NCBI RefSeq assembly: GCF_001625085.1
Contig: NZ_BDAW01000007.1
Span: 28,878 to 92,877, forward strand
Direction of reading: 5' to 3'
Length of the DNA stretch: 64,000 nt
Source: Nocardia acidivorans NBRC 108247
GTDB lineage: Bacteria; Actinomycetota; Actinomycetes; Mycobacteriales; Mycobacteriaceae
Part shown: positions 45,861-55,142 of the stretch, piece by piece
Layout: each line of letters starts with the position of its first letter
Position numbering within the stretch: position 1 is the first letter of the stretch
Position numbers and translations under genes: made by a program
The notes under the pieces: model-generated
What the model saw: only the letters and a program-made list of their open reading frames with translations
What the model was told of the DNA's origin: nothing
The model's database searches: none

Positions 45861-47417
45861 ATGACGCACGATGTGATCATCGCGGGAGCGGGCCCCGTCG
45901 GCCTGATGCTGGCCGGTGAACTCGGCCTGGCTGGTATCCGGCCGCTGGTGCTCGAACGCCTCGCCGAACCGAGCACCGAACACAAGGCCAACGGGCTGGT
46001 CGGCCAGGTGGTGCCGATGATGGATCGGCGCGGGCTGTACGAGCGCCTCGGCGGTCCGCCCGGGCCGCCGCAACCCAACGCCAACTACTTCATGTTCGCC
46101 GCTCTCCCTTTGGATTTGAGCCTGCTCGAACGCAGTCCCGTCTACAACCTGGCGGTGCCGCAGCCGCGCATTGTGGAGGTGTTGCGGGATCGGGCACTCG
46201 AACTCGGGGCCGAAATCCTCTGGGGCACTGAGATAACCGATATCGCACAGGACGATGACGGTGTCACCGTGCGGATTTCGGACACGGAAGGGGCTCGTCA
46301 GGTGCGCGCCCGCTACCTGGTCGGCGCGGACGGTGGTCACAGTCTGATTCGCAAGCGCGCCGGAATCGATTTCCCGGGAGTCAGTTACGACCGCACCACC
46401 GGACGCACCGTGCACGCCGCGATACCCGAGGAGTGGGTGGATCCGGCGACCGGCAGTCTGCGGGTTCCCGGTATCGGCGAGATCCGGCCGTTCCTGCCGA
46501 TCCGCACCGAGCGCGGCGGATTCGCGTACGCGCCGTTTCCGGGCCGGAGTCCGCTGCTCAATACGACCGAGTGGGATCGGCCCGCGCCCGAAGGGCCGTT
46601 GACGCTGGAAGAGATGCGGGCCAGTATCGCGTACGTGCTCGGCGCGGAGATTCCGCTCGGTCCGCCGACCGGTCCGGGCGAACCCGCGCTGCGCCGTCAG
46701 CTCGGCGGAAACACCAGGGTGGCGGCGCAATTCCGCGATCGGCGAATCTTCCTCGCCGGTGACGCGGCGCACGTCCTGGTCTTCGGCGGCGGTCCCGGGC
46801 TCAATCTGGGTCTTCAGGACGCGATGAACCTGGGCTGGAAGCTCGCCGCCGATCTCGCGGGCCACGCGCCCGCGGGTCTCCTGGACACCTACGACGTCGA
46901 ACGCCGTATCGCGGCCCGCCGCGCGGTGGTGCAATCTCAGACCCAGGCCGCGCTGCTCGCCCCGGGTGCGGATGTCACCGCCATGCGCGAGGTCTTCGCC
47001 GAACTCCTCACCGACCGATCCACCGTGCAGCGGCTCGCCGATCTGATCTCGGGCGCGGATATCCGCTACGACATGGGCGAAACCGATCCGCACCCGCTCG
47101 TGGGGTGGCCCGCACCCGACTTCGATCTCCGTATCGAGTCCGGTCCGGTCCGACTGGCCGAATTGACCAGAGCGGCAAAGCCTTTGCTCCTCGATTTCAC
47201 CGCCGAGGGATCCCTGGCCGCGGCGGTGAGCCGGTGGAGTGACCGGGTGGAGATCATCGCGGTACCGCTGGATCAGCCGCCCGCGACCGCGCTGCTGCTG
47301 CGCCCGGACTCCTACGTCGCGTGGGCCTGCGACTCGGGGCAGCCGAATGCCGCCGAAGTCGAGGCATTGCGCGCGGCTCTCGAGCGCTGGTTCGGCCCGG
47401 TGCGGGTGGCGGTGTAA
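45861..47417 (+). CDS. FAD-dependent aromatic hydroxylase (PHBH/Rox-like class A monooxygenase)
   Basis: A 518-residue class A flavoprotein hydroxylase. Dinucleotide fold GAGPVGLMLAGEL at residues 9-21, conserved DG motif GADGGHSLIRK (about 157), and the FAD-ribityl/pyrophosphate segment GDAAHVLVFGGGPGLNLGLQDAMNLGWKLA (about 300, written as part). The last 100 residues form a thioredoxin-like C-terminal domain seen in the polyketide and rifamycin hydroxylases. AGGAGA precedes ATG 45861. It may hydroxylate an aromatic antibiotic or phenol; which one is unknown. The resident TetR gene upstream is consistent with substrate induction. Confidence 0.88.
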   Translation: MTHDVIIAGAGPVGLMLAGELGLAGIRPLVLERLAEPSTEHKANGLVGQVVPMMDRRGLYERLGGPPGPPQPNANYFMFAALPLDLSLLERSPVYNLAVPQPRIVEVLRDRALELGAEILWGTEITDIAQDDDGVTVRISDTEGARQVRARYLVGADGGHSLIRKRAGIDFPGVSYDRTTGRTVHAAIPEEWVDPATGSLRVPGIGEIRPFLPIRTERGGFAYAPFPGRSPLLNTTEWDRPAPEGPLTLEEMRASIAYVLGAEIPLGPPTGPGEPALRRQLGGNTRVAAQFRDRRIFLAGDAAHVLVFGGGPGLNLGLQDAMNLGWKLAADLAGHAPAGLLDTYDVERRIAARRAVVQSQTQAALLAPGADVTAMREVFAELLTDRSTVQRLADLISGADIRYDMGETDPHPLVGWPAPDFDLRIESGPVRLAELTRAAKPLLLDFTAEGSLAAAVSRWSDRVEIIAVPLDQPPATALLLRPDSYVAWACDSGQPNAAEVEALRAALERWFGPVRVAV

Positions 47418-47426
47418 CGACCCCGT

Positions 47427-48719
47427 CTACGCGGTCTGACCTGCACGACCGCCGCGCTCGGCGAGGGCGCGGTAGCTCGCGTTCCACAGCCACTCGACCG
47501 GGCCGCGGTCGAAGCGGCGCAGCCAGGCGTGGGCGAAGATCAGGATGCAGGCCGAGACGATCAGGTAGACGGCGAGGGTGAAGGGGACTCGGGAATCGGG
47601 GGAGAACAGTTGCGATAGCCCCAAACCCCAGCCGTAGCAGAGGAATCCGGCGATCAGGTTCTGCAGGATGTAGCAACTCAATGCCATCCGGCCGACCTCG
47701 GCGAAGCAGCGGCCGATGAAACCCGGTGCGGGACGGCGGGTGTAGACGTGCGCCACCAAGCCGAGGATGCCGAGGGCGACGAATGGGGCCAGACCGTAGC
47801 GGGTGAGCAGGATCAGGTCGCCGCCGAGCATGCCGATGACCAGGTCCAGCGGTGCGGCGATGGCGAAGCCGATGATCATGAGCCGCTTGCGGATTCGCGC
47901 GCCCGCGGGTGCGAAGACTCCCGCGCGGAACAGGTGCGCGCCGAGTAGGAACAGGGCGATCGACATCGGGAAGATGAAGAGCGGCTCCAGGCGGAACAGC
48001 AGGGCGTGATCGATTCGGAAGACCACCAGATCCCAGAAGGAGCCGTCCGCATAGGGATTCGGGTCCGGCGGCTCCGGGGTGCTCGAATCGCCTTGTGCGG
48101 CAGCGAGAGTGATGCCCACGACGATCACCGTCAGCATGGCGGTGTGGATCGCGGCGGTGAGGTACAGCCAGCGGCGCCGGCACCGTTCGCCGGTGGCGAG
48201 AACGAATGCCACCACCAGTCCGGTCACCGCGTAGCCCATGAGCACGTCGAATTCGGCGACGAACAGGAAGTTGACGAGGCCGTCCAGGAACAGCAGCCCG
48301 CCTCGTACGGGGTATCGGCCCGGCCATGCGCGCCCGCCGCGCGTGGCCGAGCCCTGCTGAATCGCCAGGCCGATACCGAACATGATGGTGAGCAGGCCCA
48401 GGAATTTGCCCTGCGCGAGCTGTTGCAGGAAGCGCTCCGTCCAGAGCCATATCCCGGTCGGCTCGTCCAGTCGTGCGAGGTAACCGACCAGTCCGAATGA
48501 ATTGGTGAAGATCCAGACGTTGGTGCCCAGCGTGCCCAGAATCGCGATGCCGCGCAGCACATCCAGCGCGGGCAATCGTGTCGACCCGGTCCGCGTCACG
48601 ACCTTCCTGGATCCGGTTGGAACGGGATGTCGCTCTGCCGTAACACGATTCGGCTCGATCCCGGCCCTCGTGAGGGGTGTCGACTGCGCGGGTGTGACGG
48701 GTTCGACCATATCGGTCAT
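47427..48719 (-). CDS. DUF418 polytopic membrane protein
   Basis: A 430-residue membrane protein. The N-terminal DVLRGIAILGTLGTNVWIF segment opens the acyltransferase-3/DUF418 family, with about ten membrane helices after it; the C-terminal DUF418 block has CYILQNLIAGFLCYGWGLGL and the WLR-x-FDRGPVEWLWNASYRAL terminus. Members are suggested to be transporters or envelope-modifying proteins. ATG start 48719. It converges on the flavin hydroxylase (9-base gap) and is transcribed away from dop. Confidence 0.88.
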   Translation of the reverse strand: MTDMVEPVTPAQSTPLTRAGIEPNRVTAERHPVPTGSRKVVTRTGSTRLPALDVLRGIAILGTLGTNVWIFTNSFGLVGYLARLDEPTGIWLWTERFLQQLAQGKFLGLLTIMFGIGLAIQQGSATRGGRAWPGRYPVRGGLLFLDGLVNFLFVAEFDVLMGYAVTGLVVAFVLATGERCRRRWLYLTAAIHTAMLTVIVVGITLAAAQGDSSTPEPPDPNPYADGSFWDLVVFRIDHALLFRLEPLFIFPMSIALFLLGAHLFRAGVFAPAGARIRKRLMIIGFAIAAPLDLVIGMLGGDLILLTRYGLAPFVALGILGLVAHVYTRRPAPGFIGRCFAEVGRMALSCYILQNLIAGFLCYGWGLGLSQLFSPDSRVPFTLAVYLIVSACILIFAHAWLRRFDRGPVEWLWNASYRALAERGGRAGQTA

Positions 48720-48841
48720 TCTGCGATCCGAGCAGGTCAGCGCGGATCGCCCGGGAGGACGACCCGGGGTCGTCCTCGCGAATGATCCTCCCGGAGAATC
48801 GGCCCGGACCCCGCTCGCGCCCGATCCGCCGTCGCGTCGCC

Positions 48842-48847
48842 TAGGCT
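48842..48847 (+). promoter_or_regulatory. -10 element of dop, leaderless context
   Basis: TAGGCT ends 7 bases before ATG 48855. The intergenic space 48720-48854 to the divergent DUF418 gene has no other element that I can support. Confidence 0.6.
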
Positions 48848-48854
48848 CGACCGT

Positions 48855-50354
48855 ATGCAGCGCATCATCGGAATCGAGGTCGAGTACGGCATTTCGACGC
48901 CTTCGGAGCCGTCGGCCAACCCGATTCTCACGTCGACCCAGGCGGTTCTCGCCTATGCCGCAGCCGAAGGCGTGCCGCGCGCCAAACGCACCCGCTGGGA
49001 TTACGAGGTGGAATCACCGCTGCGCGATGCGCGCGGTTTCGACCTCGGCAGGCTGAACGGTCCCGCCCCCGTCATCGACGCCGACGAGGTCGGCGCGGCG
49101 AATATGATCCTCACCAATGGCGCGCGGCTCTACGTCGACCATGCGCACCCGGAGTACTCCGCCCCCGAGGTCACCGACCCGCTCGACGCGGTCATCTGGG
49201 ACAAGGCCGGTGAGCGCGTCATGGAGGCCGCCGCCCGATTCGCCTCCAGCGTGCCCGGAGCGCCGCGGATGCAGCTGTACAAGAACAACACCGACGGCAA
49301 GGGCGCCTCCTACGGCACCCACGAGAACTACCTGATGAGCCGCGATACGCCGTTCAACCAGATCATCGTGGGTTTGACGCCGTTCTTCGTCTCCCGTCAG
49401 GTGATCTGCGGCTCCGGCCGCGTGGGCATCGGCCAGAACGGCGATACGCCCGGTTTCCAGCTGTCCCAGCGCGCGGATTACATCGAGGTCGAGGTCGGCC
49501 TGGAGACCACGCTCAAGCGCGGCATCATCAACACCCGTGACGAACCGCACGCCGACGCGGACAAGTACCGCCGTCTGCACGTCATCATCGGCGATGCCAA
49601 CCTCTCCGAATGGGCCACCTACCTCAAGGTCGGCACCACCGCGCTGGTGCTGGACATGATCGAGGCGGGGGAGGATCTCTCGGATCTGCAACTGGCCCGC
49701 CCGGTCACCGCCGTGCACACCATCAGCCACGACCCGACGCTGCGCGCCGCCGTGGCCCTCGCCGACGGCCGCGAGCTCACCGGCCTTGCGCTGCAACGCA
49801 TCTACCTCGACCGGGTGGAGAAGTTCGTCTACCGCCAGGGCATCGACGACGCGCGCATCCAGGATCTGCTCACCAAATGGGCGCATGTGCTCGACCTGCT
49901 CGAGCGCGATCCCATGGAGACCGCGGACCTGCTCGACTGGACCGCCAAACTCCGCCTGCTGGAAGGCATGCGGACCCGCGAGGGCCTGAACTGGGCGGCC
50001 CCGAAGTTGCACCTGGTCGACCTCCAGTACTCGGACGTCCGCCTCGACAAGGGCCTGTACAACCGCCTGGTAGCCCGCGGCTCCATGCAGCGCCTGGTCA
50101 CCGAACAGCAGATCCTCGACGCAATGACCAACCCGCCCACCGACACTCGCGCCTACTTCCGCGGCGAATGCCTGCGCCGCTTCGGCGCCGATATCGCCGC
50201 GGCAAGCTGGGACTCGGTCATCTTCGACCTCGGCGGCGACTCCCTGGTCCGCATCCCCACCCTCGAACCCCGCCGCGGCACCAAAGCCCACGTGGGCAAG
50301 TTGCTGGACGGTGTCGGCAGCGCCGCGGAACTGGTCCAGCAACTCACGCACTGA
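48855..50354 (+). CDS. dop: Pup deamidase/depupylase
   Basis: Dop converts the C-terminal Gln of Pup to Glu so that PafA can ligate it, and also removes Pup from substrates. The 499-residue protein has the glutamine-synthetase-like fold: [14 protein letters not shown] (catalytic/Mg Glu), [18 protein letters not shown], the ATP/Mg loops [19 protein letters not shown] and [20 protein letters not shown]. It is homologous to PafA throughout but keeps the Dop-specific insertion near residues 35-65. In this genome Pup ends in GGQ, so Dop is required. Confidence 0.97.
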   Translation: MQRIIGIEVEYGISTPSEPSANPILTSTQAVLAYAAAEGVPRAKRTRWDYEVESPLRDARGFDLGRLNGPAPVIDADEVGAANMILTNGARLYVDHAHPEYSAPEVTDPLDAVIWDKAGERVMEAAARFASSVPGAPRMQLYKNNTDGKGASYGTHENYLMSRDTPFNQIIVGLTPFFVSRQVICGSGRVGIGQNGDTPGFQLSQRADYIEVEVGLETTLKRGIINTRDEPHADADKYRRLHVIIGDANLSEWATYLKVGTTALVLDMIEAGEDLSDLQLARPVTAVHTISHDPTLRAAVALADGRELTGLALQRIYLDRVEKFVYRQGIDDARIQDLLTKWAHVLDLLERDPMETADLLDWTAKLRLLEGMRTREGLNWAAPKLHLVDLQYSDVRLDKGLYNRLVARGSMQRLVTEQQILDAMTNPPTDTRAYFRGECLRRFGADIAAASWDSVIFDLGGDSLVRIPTLEPRRGTKAHVGKLLDGVGSAAELVQQLTH

Positions 50355-50443
50355 GTCGCTTTCGATGCGCGGGGGACAGGCTTCCGGAAGATCGCGAAGC
50401 GACGTCAATGCGGTTAATCCGGCGCGTTGTCCTCGACGCTGGG

Positions 50444-50449
50444 TAGTGT
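50444..50449 (+). promoter_or_regulatory. Possible -10 element of the pup-prcBA operon
   Basis: TAGTGT, the best -10 match upstream of pup; it would give a leader of about 55 bases, with a GAGGAGG ribosome site just before ATG 50512. No good -35 is seen. Unlike dop and pafA this transcript has a leader. Confidence 0.4.
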
Positions 50450-50511
50450 TGAGCTACGGGCATCGGATTTTCTCCGGTGCTCGCCGATGATCACAGAGGA
50501 GGTCGGCTGCT

Positions 50512-50706
50512 ATGGCACAAGAGCAGACCAAGCGCGCCGGTGGTGGCGACGAGGACGAGGGGCCCGTCGGGGACGGTGCTGCGGGGCAGGAGCGCCGGGA
50601 GAAACTGGCTGAGGAGACCGACGACCTGCTCGATGAGATCGACGATGTTCTCGAGGAGAATGCCGAGGACTTCGTGCGTGCGTACGTTCAGAAGGGCGGC
50701 CAGTGA
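50512..50706 (+). CDS. pup: Prokaryotic ubiquitin-like protein Pup
   Basis: A 64-residue, highly acidic, disordered tag that is joined to substrate lysines. It has the Mpa-binding helix region ([27 protein letters not shown]) and the C-terminus GGQ, the form that needs deamidation by Dop. A strong GAGGAGG site precedes the ATG. Its stop overlaps the prcB GTG by GTGA, so pup and the proteasome subunits are coupled. Confidence 0.99.
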   Translation: MAQEQTKRAGGGDEDEGPVGDGAAGQERREKLAEETDDLLDEIDDVLEENAEDFVRAYVQKGGQ

Positions 50707-51554
50707 CCCAAGGCGACCCACTGCGTCTCCAGATGGGGAACGCCCTCTCGTCCTTCTCCGAATACCTGCGGTTGCACGCTCCGGAACTGTTGCCCGGCAA
50801 CAATTTCCGGAGCGACGGTTACCCCCACGGGGGCGCACCGGCCGATATCGCACCGCACGGCACCACCATCGTCGCGGTCAGTTACCGCGGCGGTGTGCTG
50901 ATCGCGGGTGACCGCCGGGCCACCCAGGGCAACCTGCTGGCCAGCCGTGACATCGAGAAGGTGTACATCACCGACACCTTCTCCGCGGCCGGTATCGCGG
51001 GCACCGCGGGTATGGCCATCGAGATGATCCGGCTGTTCGCGGTGGAACTGGAGTACTACGAGAAGATCGAGGGCGTCCCCCTCACCTTCGACGGTAAGGC
51101 CAACAAACTCTCGAAGATGGTGCGCGACAACCTCCCCGCGGCCCTGCAGGGCCTCGCGGTGGTGCCGCTGCTGGTGGGTTTCGACCCGGACCAGCAGGAC
51201 CCGGACAAGTCCGGCCGCATCATCTCCTACGACGTGGTCGGCGGCCGCAGCGAGGAGCGATTCGGTTACACCGCGGTCGGTTCCGGTTCGCTGTTCGCCA
51301 AATCGTCGCTGAAGAAGACCTACCACCGCGGCATCGATCAGGACAAGGCGCTCAGCATCGCCGTGGAGTCCCTGTTCGACGCCGCGGACGACGACACCGC
51401 CACCGGCGGCCCCGATCAATTGCGGGGCATCTATCCGACGGCGATCGTCATCGATTCCGAAGGCGCCGTTGAGGTGTCGGAGGGTCGACTGGCCGAGATC
51501 ACTCGCGAGATCGTGGCCGAGCGCGTGGACGAAGAGGGGAGTGCCCGAGCATGA
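50703..51554 (+). CDS. prcB: Proteasome beta subunit
   Basis: The catalytic subunit of the 20S core particle. The 283-residue precursor has a 53-residue propeptide ending in IAPHG; cleavage exposes the catalytic Thr 54 (TTIVAVSY), the N-terminal nucleophile. The D-R-R-A-T-Q-G loop ([10 protein letters not shown]) with Asp and Arg/Lys partners and YDVVGG are conserved. GTG start; the ATGA overlap with prcA couples the two. Confidence 0.98.
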   Translation: MTQGDPLRLQMGNALSSFSEYLRLHAPELLPGNNFRSDGYPHGGAPADIAPHGTTIVAVSYRGGVLIAGDRRATQGNLLASRDIEKVYITDTFSAAGIAGTAGMAIEMIRLFAVELEYYEKIEGVPLTFDGKANKLSKMVRDNLPAALQGLAVVPLLVGFDPDQQDPDKSGRIISYDVVGGRSEERFGYTAVGSGSLFAKSSLKKTYHRGIDQDKALSIAVESLFDAADDDTATGGPDQLRGIYPTAIVIDSEGAVEVSEGRLAEITREIVAERVDEEGSARA

Positions 51555-52327
51555 CACTGCCGTATTACGCGTCCGCCGAACAGATCATGCGCGATAAGAC
51601 CGAACTCGCGCGCAAGGGCATCGCACGCGGGCGAAGCGTCATCGTGCTGGTGTACGACAAAGGTGTGGTGTTCGTGGCCGAGAACCCCTCGGCCACACTG
51701 CACAAGGTGAGTGAGTTGTACGACCGCGTCGGCTTCGCCGCGGTCGGCAAGTACAACGAGTTCGAAAGCCTGCGCCGCGGTGGCATTCTGCAGGCCGATC
51801 TGCGTGGTTACCAGTTCGACCGGCGCGATGTCACCGGTCGATTCCTGGCCAACCTTTACGCGCAGAGCCTGGGCACCATCTTCACCGATCAACTCAAACC
51901 GTTCGAGGTGGAGATCTGTGTGGCCGAGGTCGGCTACCCGGACGCCGATCCGAGTTCGGTGCTGTACCGCATCAACTTCGACGGCTCCATCGTCGACGAG
52001 CGCGAGTTCGTGGTGATGGGCGGCAATACCGAGCCCATCGTCACCGCGCTCAAGGCCTCCTATCAGCCCGGTCTGGATCTGCACGCCGCGGTCACCGTGG
52101 CCATGGCGGCGCTGGCCAAATCCGCGCCCGAGGGTGCGGACAAGGACAAGAAGGCCGCGGGTTCCTCCTCGCTGGAGGTCGCCACGCTCGAACAGTCCCG
52201 GCCGCGACGGGCCTTCCGCCGCATCACCGGAGCCGCACTACAGGAACTGATCACCGGCAAGGCGCAGAGCGCCGCGGCGGCGGCCGAGGCCGACAAACCC
52301 TCGTCCGGAGATCCGTCCCAAGCCTAG
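51551..52327 (+). CDS. prcA: Proteasome alpha subunit
   Basis: Forms the outer heptameric rings and gate of the 20S core. The 258-residue chain has the alpha-type N-terminus [35 protein letters not shown], which closes the gate, and lacks a catalytic Thr. After residue about 200 the chain continues as a low-complexity Lys/Ala/Ser tail, as in mycobacteria. It is the last gene of the pup-prcB-prcA operon; a terminator follows. Confidence 0.97.
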   Translation: MTLPYYASAEQIMRDKTELARKGIARGRSVIVLVYDKGVVFVAENPSATLHKVSELYDRVGFAAVGKYNEFESLRRGGILQADLRGYQFDRRDVTGRFLANLYAQSLGTIFTDQLKPFEVEICVAEVGYPDADPSSVLYRINFDGSIVDEREFVVMGGNTEPIVTALKASYQPGLDLHAAVTVAMAALAKSAPEGADKDKKAAGSSSLEVATLEQSRPRRAFRRITGAALQELITGKAQSAAAAAEADKPSSGDPSQA

Positions 52328-52336
52328 TGTTCGCAC

Positions 52337-52373
52337 AATTCCCGACCGATTCATTCCGTACGGTCGGGAATTT
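52337..52373 (+). terminator. Terminator of pup-prcBA
   Basis: A 12-bp stem (52337-52348 with 52361-52372) with a 12-nt loop and a TTT run, 9 bases after the prcA stop. Confidence 0.78.
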
Positions 52374-52396
52374 GCGCTGTTTCCGGCAATTTCGAA

Positions 52397-52428
52397 TCGG
52401 GCCACGGACTTTCGAGTTCGTGGCCCGA
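52397..52428. other. Second hairpin in the prcA-pafA gap
   Basis: TCGGGCCACG (52397-52406) pairs with CGTGGCCCGA (52419-52428), 12-nt loop. The 340-base gap 52328-52667 holds this, the terminator at 52337, smaller dyads (CTGCC/GGCAG near 52550, CACGG/CCGTG near 52580) and the palindrome at 52645, but no gene that I can support. Confidence 0.5.
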
Positions 52429-52644
52429 AATCGTTTGTCGCGCATCCGCATTCAACCGCAAATCCCCAGGTTGGCGGCCCGTCTCGCTTCTGGACTGATG
52501 GAGCGGGGGAGCGGAGGAGGGAAGAAGCGGGACTTCCAGGGCCGCGAACTGCCGAGCGGAGCGAGGCAGTGCAACACGGCATCCCGTGCTAAATCGTTGT
52601 GAATACGTTTGCATCGGGTCTGCCACACCGCCCTTATCGGGCAC

Positions 52645-52656
52645 TACAGCGCTGTA
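52645..52656. promoter_or_regulatory. 12-bp palindrome overlapping the pafA -10 region
   Basis: TACAGCGCTGTA is a perfect dyad; its last two bases overlap the TAATGT hexamer at 52655-52660 that ends 7 bases before GTG 52668. So pafA seems to have a leaderless promoter with a built-in dyad. What binds it is unknown. Confidence 0.5.
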
Positions 52657-52667
52657 ATGTCGATAGG

Positions 52668-54026
52668 GTGCAGCGACGAATCATGGGGATCGAAACCGAA
52701 TTCGGGGTGACGTGCACCTTTCACGGTCACCGTCGGTTGAGTCCTGACGAGGTGGCCCGGTATCTCTTCCGCCGGGTGGTTTCCTGGGGCCGTAGTTCCA
52801 ACGTGTTCCTCCGTAATGGCGCCCGGCTCTACCTCGATGTCGGTTCCCATCCGGAGTACGCGACGGCCGAGTGCGACAGCCTGGTGCAGCTGGTCACTCA
52901 TGACCGCGCCGGTGAACGGGTCCTGGAGGATCTGCTCATCGACGCCGAACAGCGTCTCGCCGAGGAGGGCATCGGCGGCGACATCTACCTGTTCAAGAAC
53001 AACACCGATTCCGCGGGCAACTCCTACGGCTGCCATGAGAACTTCCTCGTGGTGCGCGCCGGTGAGTTCTCCCGCATCTCGGATGTGCTGCTGCCGTTCC
53101 TGGTGACCCGTCAGTTGATCTGCGGCGCGGGCAAAGTGCTGCAGACCCCGAAGGCCGCGACCTTCTGTCTGTCCCAGCGCGCCGAGCACATCTGGGAGGG
53201 CGTCTCCTCGGCGACCACGCGGTCCCGGCCCATCATCAATACCCGTGATGAGCCGCACGCCGATGCCGAGAAGTACCGCCGCCTGCACGTGATCGTCGGC
53301 GACTCGAATATGGCCGAGCCGTCCACCATGCTCAAGGTGGGCACCGCCTCGCTGGTGCTGGAGATGATCGAGGCGGGCGTGGCCTTCAGGGACTTCGCCC
53401 TGGACAACCCGATTCGGGCGATCCGCGAGGTTTCTCACGATCTCACCGGTAAGCGTCCGGTGCGATTGGCGGGCGGCCGTCAGGCCAGCGCCCTGGAAAT
53501 CCAGCGCGAGTACTACGCCCGTGCCGTGGAGCATCTGCGCAATAGGGATCGCGATCCGCAGGTCGACGCGGTGGTGGATCTGTGGGGCCGCACCCTCGAC
53601 GCGGTCGAGGCGCAGGATTTCGCCAAGGTCGATACCGAGATCGACTGGGTCATCAAGCGAAAGCTGTTCCAGCGCTACCAGGATCGCTACAGCATGGAAC
53701 TGTCCGATCCCAAGATCGCTCAGCTGGATCTGGCCTACCACGACATCAAGCGCGGTCGCGGGGTCTTCGATCTGCTACAGCGCAAGGGTTTGGCCAAGCG
53801 CATCACCGAGGACGAGGCGGTCGACGCCGCGGTCACCACCCCGCCGCAGACCACCCGCGCCAAGCTGCGTGGTGATTTCATCACCGCCGCGCAGGAGGCC
53901 GGTCGTGATTTCACGGTCGACTGGGTGCACCTGAAGTTGAACGATCAGGCCCAGCGCACGGTGCTCTGCAAAGACCCGTTCCGCTCGGTCGATGAACGCG
54001 TGGATCGACTGATCGCCTCGATGTAG
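52668..54026 (+). CDS. pafA: Pup-protein ligase
   Basis: PafA uses ATP to join the C-terminal Glu of Pup to substrate lysines. The 452-residue length equals the mycobacterial protein, with GTG 52668 as start (an open frame running upstream has no similarity). It is a glutamine-synthetase-like enzyme: [11 protein letters not shown] (catalytic acidic strand), [60 protein letters not shown] and a C-terminal domain from about 360. It lies 340 bases from prcA under its own promoter. Confidence 0.97.
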   Translation: MQRRIMGIETEFGVTCTFHGHRRLSPDEVARYLFRRVVSWGRSSNVFLRNGARLYLDVGSHPEYATAECDSLVQLVTHDRAGERVLEDLLIDAEQRLAEEGIGGDIYLFKNNTDSAGNSYGCHENFLVVRAGEFSRISDVLLPFLVTRQLICGAGKVLQTPKAATFCLSQRAEHIWEGVSSATTRSRPIINTRDEPHADAEKYRRLHVIVGDSNMAEPSTMLKVGTASLVLEMIEAGVAFRDFALDNPIRAIREVSHDLTGKRPVRLAGGRQASALEIQREYYARAVEHLRNRDRDPQVDAVVDLWGRTLDAVEAQDFAKVDTEIDWVIKRKLFQRYQDRYSMELSDPKIAQLDLAYHDIKRGRGVFDLLQRKGLAKRITEDEAVDAAVTTPPQTTRAKLRGDFITAAQEAGRDFTVDWVHLKLNDQAQRTVLCKDPFRSVDERVDRLIASM

Positions 54027-54041
54027 ACCCGCGGTAAAGGG

Positions 54042-54080
54042 ACGGGCCGTAGACCTTCGTGGTCCGCGGCCCGTTTCGTT
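54042..54080 (+). terminator. Terminator of pafA
   Basis: ACGGGCCG (54042-54049) pairs with CGGCCCGT (54067-54074), extended by inner GACC/GGTC pairs, followed by TTCGTTT. It begins 16 bases after the pafA stop, so pafA is separate from pafBC. Confidence 0.75.
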
Positions 54081-54136
54081 TGCGGTCCGCACGACCCGCA
54101 TGGCCGGGTCGTTCCACGTGACGTCGGCGGGCACAC

Positions 54137-54142
54137 TACTCT
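54137..54142 (+). promoter_or_regulatory. -10 element of pafBC, leaderless context
   Basis: TACTCT ends 7 bases before GTG 54150, so the pafB message likely starts at its start codon. No LexA-type box is seen in the short gap. Confidence 0.55.
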
Positions 54143-54149
54143 CTAACGG

Positions 54150-55142
54150 GTGGCGATATCCAAGGTCGAGCGGTTGATGAATCTGGTTATCGCGCTGCTG
54201 TCCACCCGCCAATTCCTGACCGCCGAGCGGATTCGGGATTCGGTGGCGGGTTACGAGGAGTCGGCGAGCGACGAGGCCTTCAGCCGAATGTTCGAGCGCG
54301 ACAAGAACGAGCTGCGCGATCTGGGCATTCCGCTCGAAATCGGGCCCATCAGCCGGTACTCCGGCGCCGAGGGCTACCGCATCAATCGGGATGCCTACGA
54401 GCTACCCGATATCGATCTGACCAGCGCGGAATCGGCTGCCGTCGCGGTGGCCGTGCAGCTGTGGGAATCACCCGAACTGGCCGCCGCGGCCGAGGGCGGA
54501 CTGCTCAAACTGCGGGCGGCCGGCATTCACCTGGAGCCCGATGCCGGTGTCGCCTCGGTGCCCGCGGTCCCGGCGCGCACGCGCGGTTCGGAACCGGTGC
54601 TGGGCAAACTGCTGGCCGCCATCGACGCGGGCCGCGCGGTGAAGTTCCTGCACCGGCAATCACACGGCGAACCGATCGAACGCGATGTGCAGCCCTGGGG
54701 TGTGGTCACCCATCACGGCCGCTGGTACCTCGCGGGCTACGACAACGCCCGCAACGCCCCCCGCGTCTTCCGCATCTCCCGGATCGGCGAGGCCATCACC
54801 GAGTACGGCCCGGCCAATACCGTGCACAAGCCCGAGGCGGTGGACCTGCGCGCCCTGGTCGCCGAGGTCACCGGGCAGGCCCCGATCACCGGTTCGGCCA
54901 CGGTCTGGGTGGCAGACGGCCGCGGTCAGGAGATCCGCCGGCTCGGCGCGACCATGGAGGAGCGCGAGCTCGGTGGTCGCAAGGGCTCGATTGTGGAGGT
55001 GCCCATTCGTTCTCGCGACTGGCTGGCCCGGCTCATCACCGGTCTCGGCGCGGATGCTCTGGTGCTGGCGCCGGAAGAGCTGCGCGAGAACGTGATCGCC
55101 CGGCTCAAGTCGGTGCTGGAACGGACGGAGGTCTCCGCATGA
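54150..55142 (+). CDS. pafB: WYL-domain regulator PafB
   Basis: With PafC forms the PafBC activator of the LexA-independent DNA-damage response in mycobacteria. The 330-residue chain has an HTH (about 1-70: SKVERLMNLVIALLSTRQFLTAERIRDSVAGYEE) and the WYL domain (about 150-225: LLAAIDAGRAVKFLHRQ, then PWGVVTHHGRWYLAGYD, where the ligand-binding W-Y-L is visible), followed by the WCX extension. GTG 54150 start; the stop overlaps pafC by ATGA. Confidence 0.95.
   Translation: MAISKVERLMNLVIALLSTRQFLTAERIRDSVAGYEESASDEAFSRMFERDKNELRDLGIPLEIGPISRYSGAEGYRINRDAYELPDIDLTSAESAAVAVAVQLWESPELAAAAEGGLLKLRAAGIHLEPDAGVASVPAVPARTRGSEPVLGKLLAAIDAGRAVKFLHRQSHGEPIERDVQPWGVVTHHGRWYLAGYDNARNAPRVFRISRIGEAITEYGPANTVHKPEAVDLRALVAEVTGQAPITGSATVWVADGRGQEIRRLGATMEERELGGRKGSIVEVPIRSRDWLARLITGLGADALVLAPEELRENVIARLKSVLERTEVSA

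Noticed and set aside
43441..47417. Idea that the AurF-like oxygenase and flavin hydroxylase form an antibiotic biosynthetic cluster
   Set aside because: There is no polyketide synthase, NRPS, carrier protein or export gene in this stretch; they look like separate TetR-controlled oxidation units.
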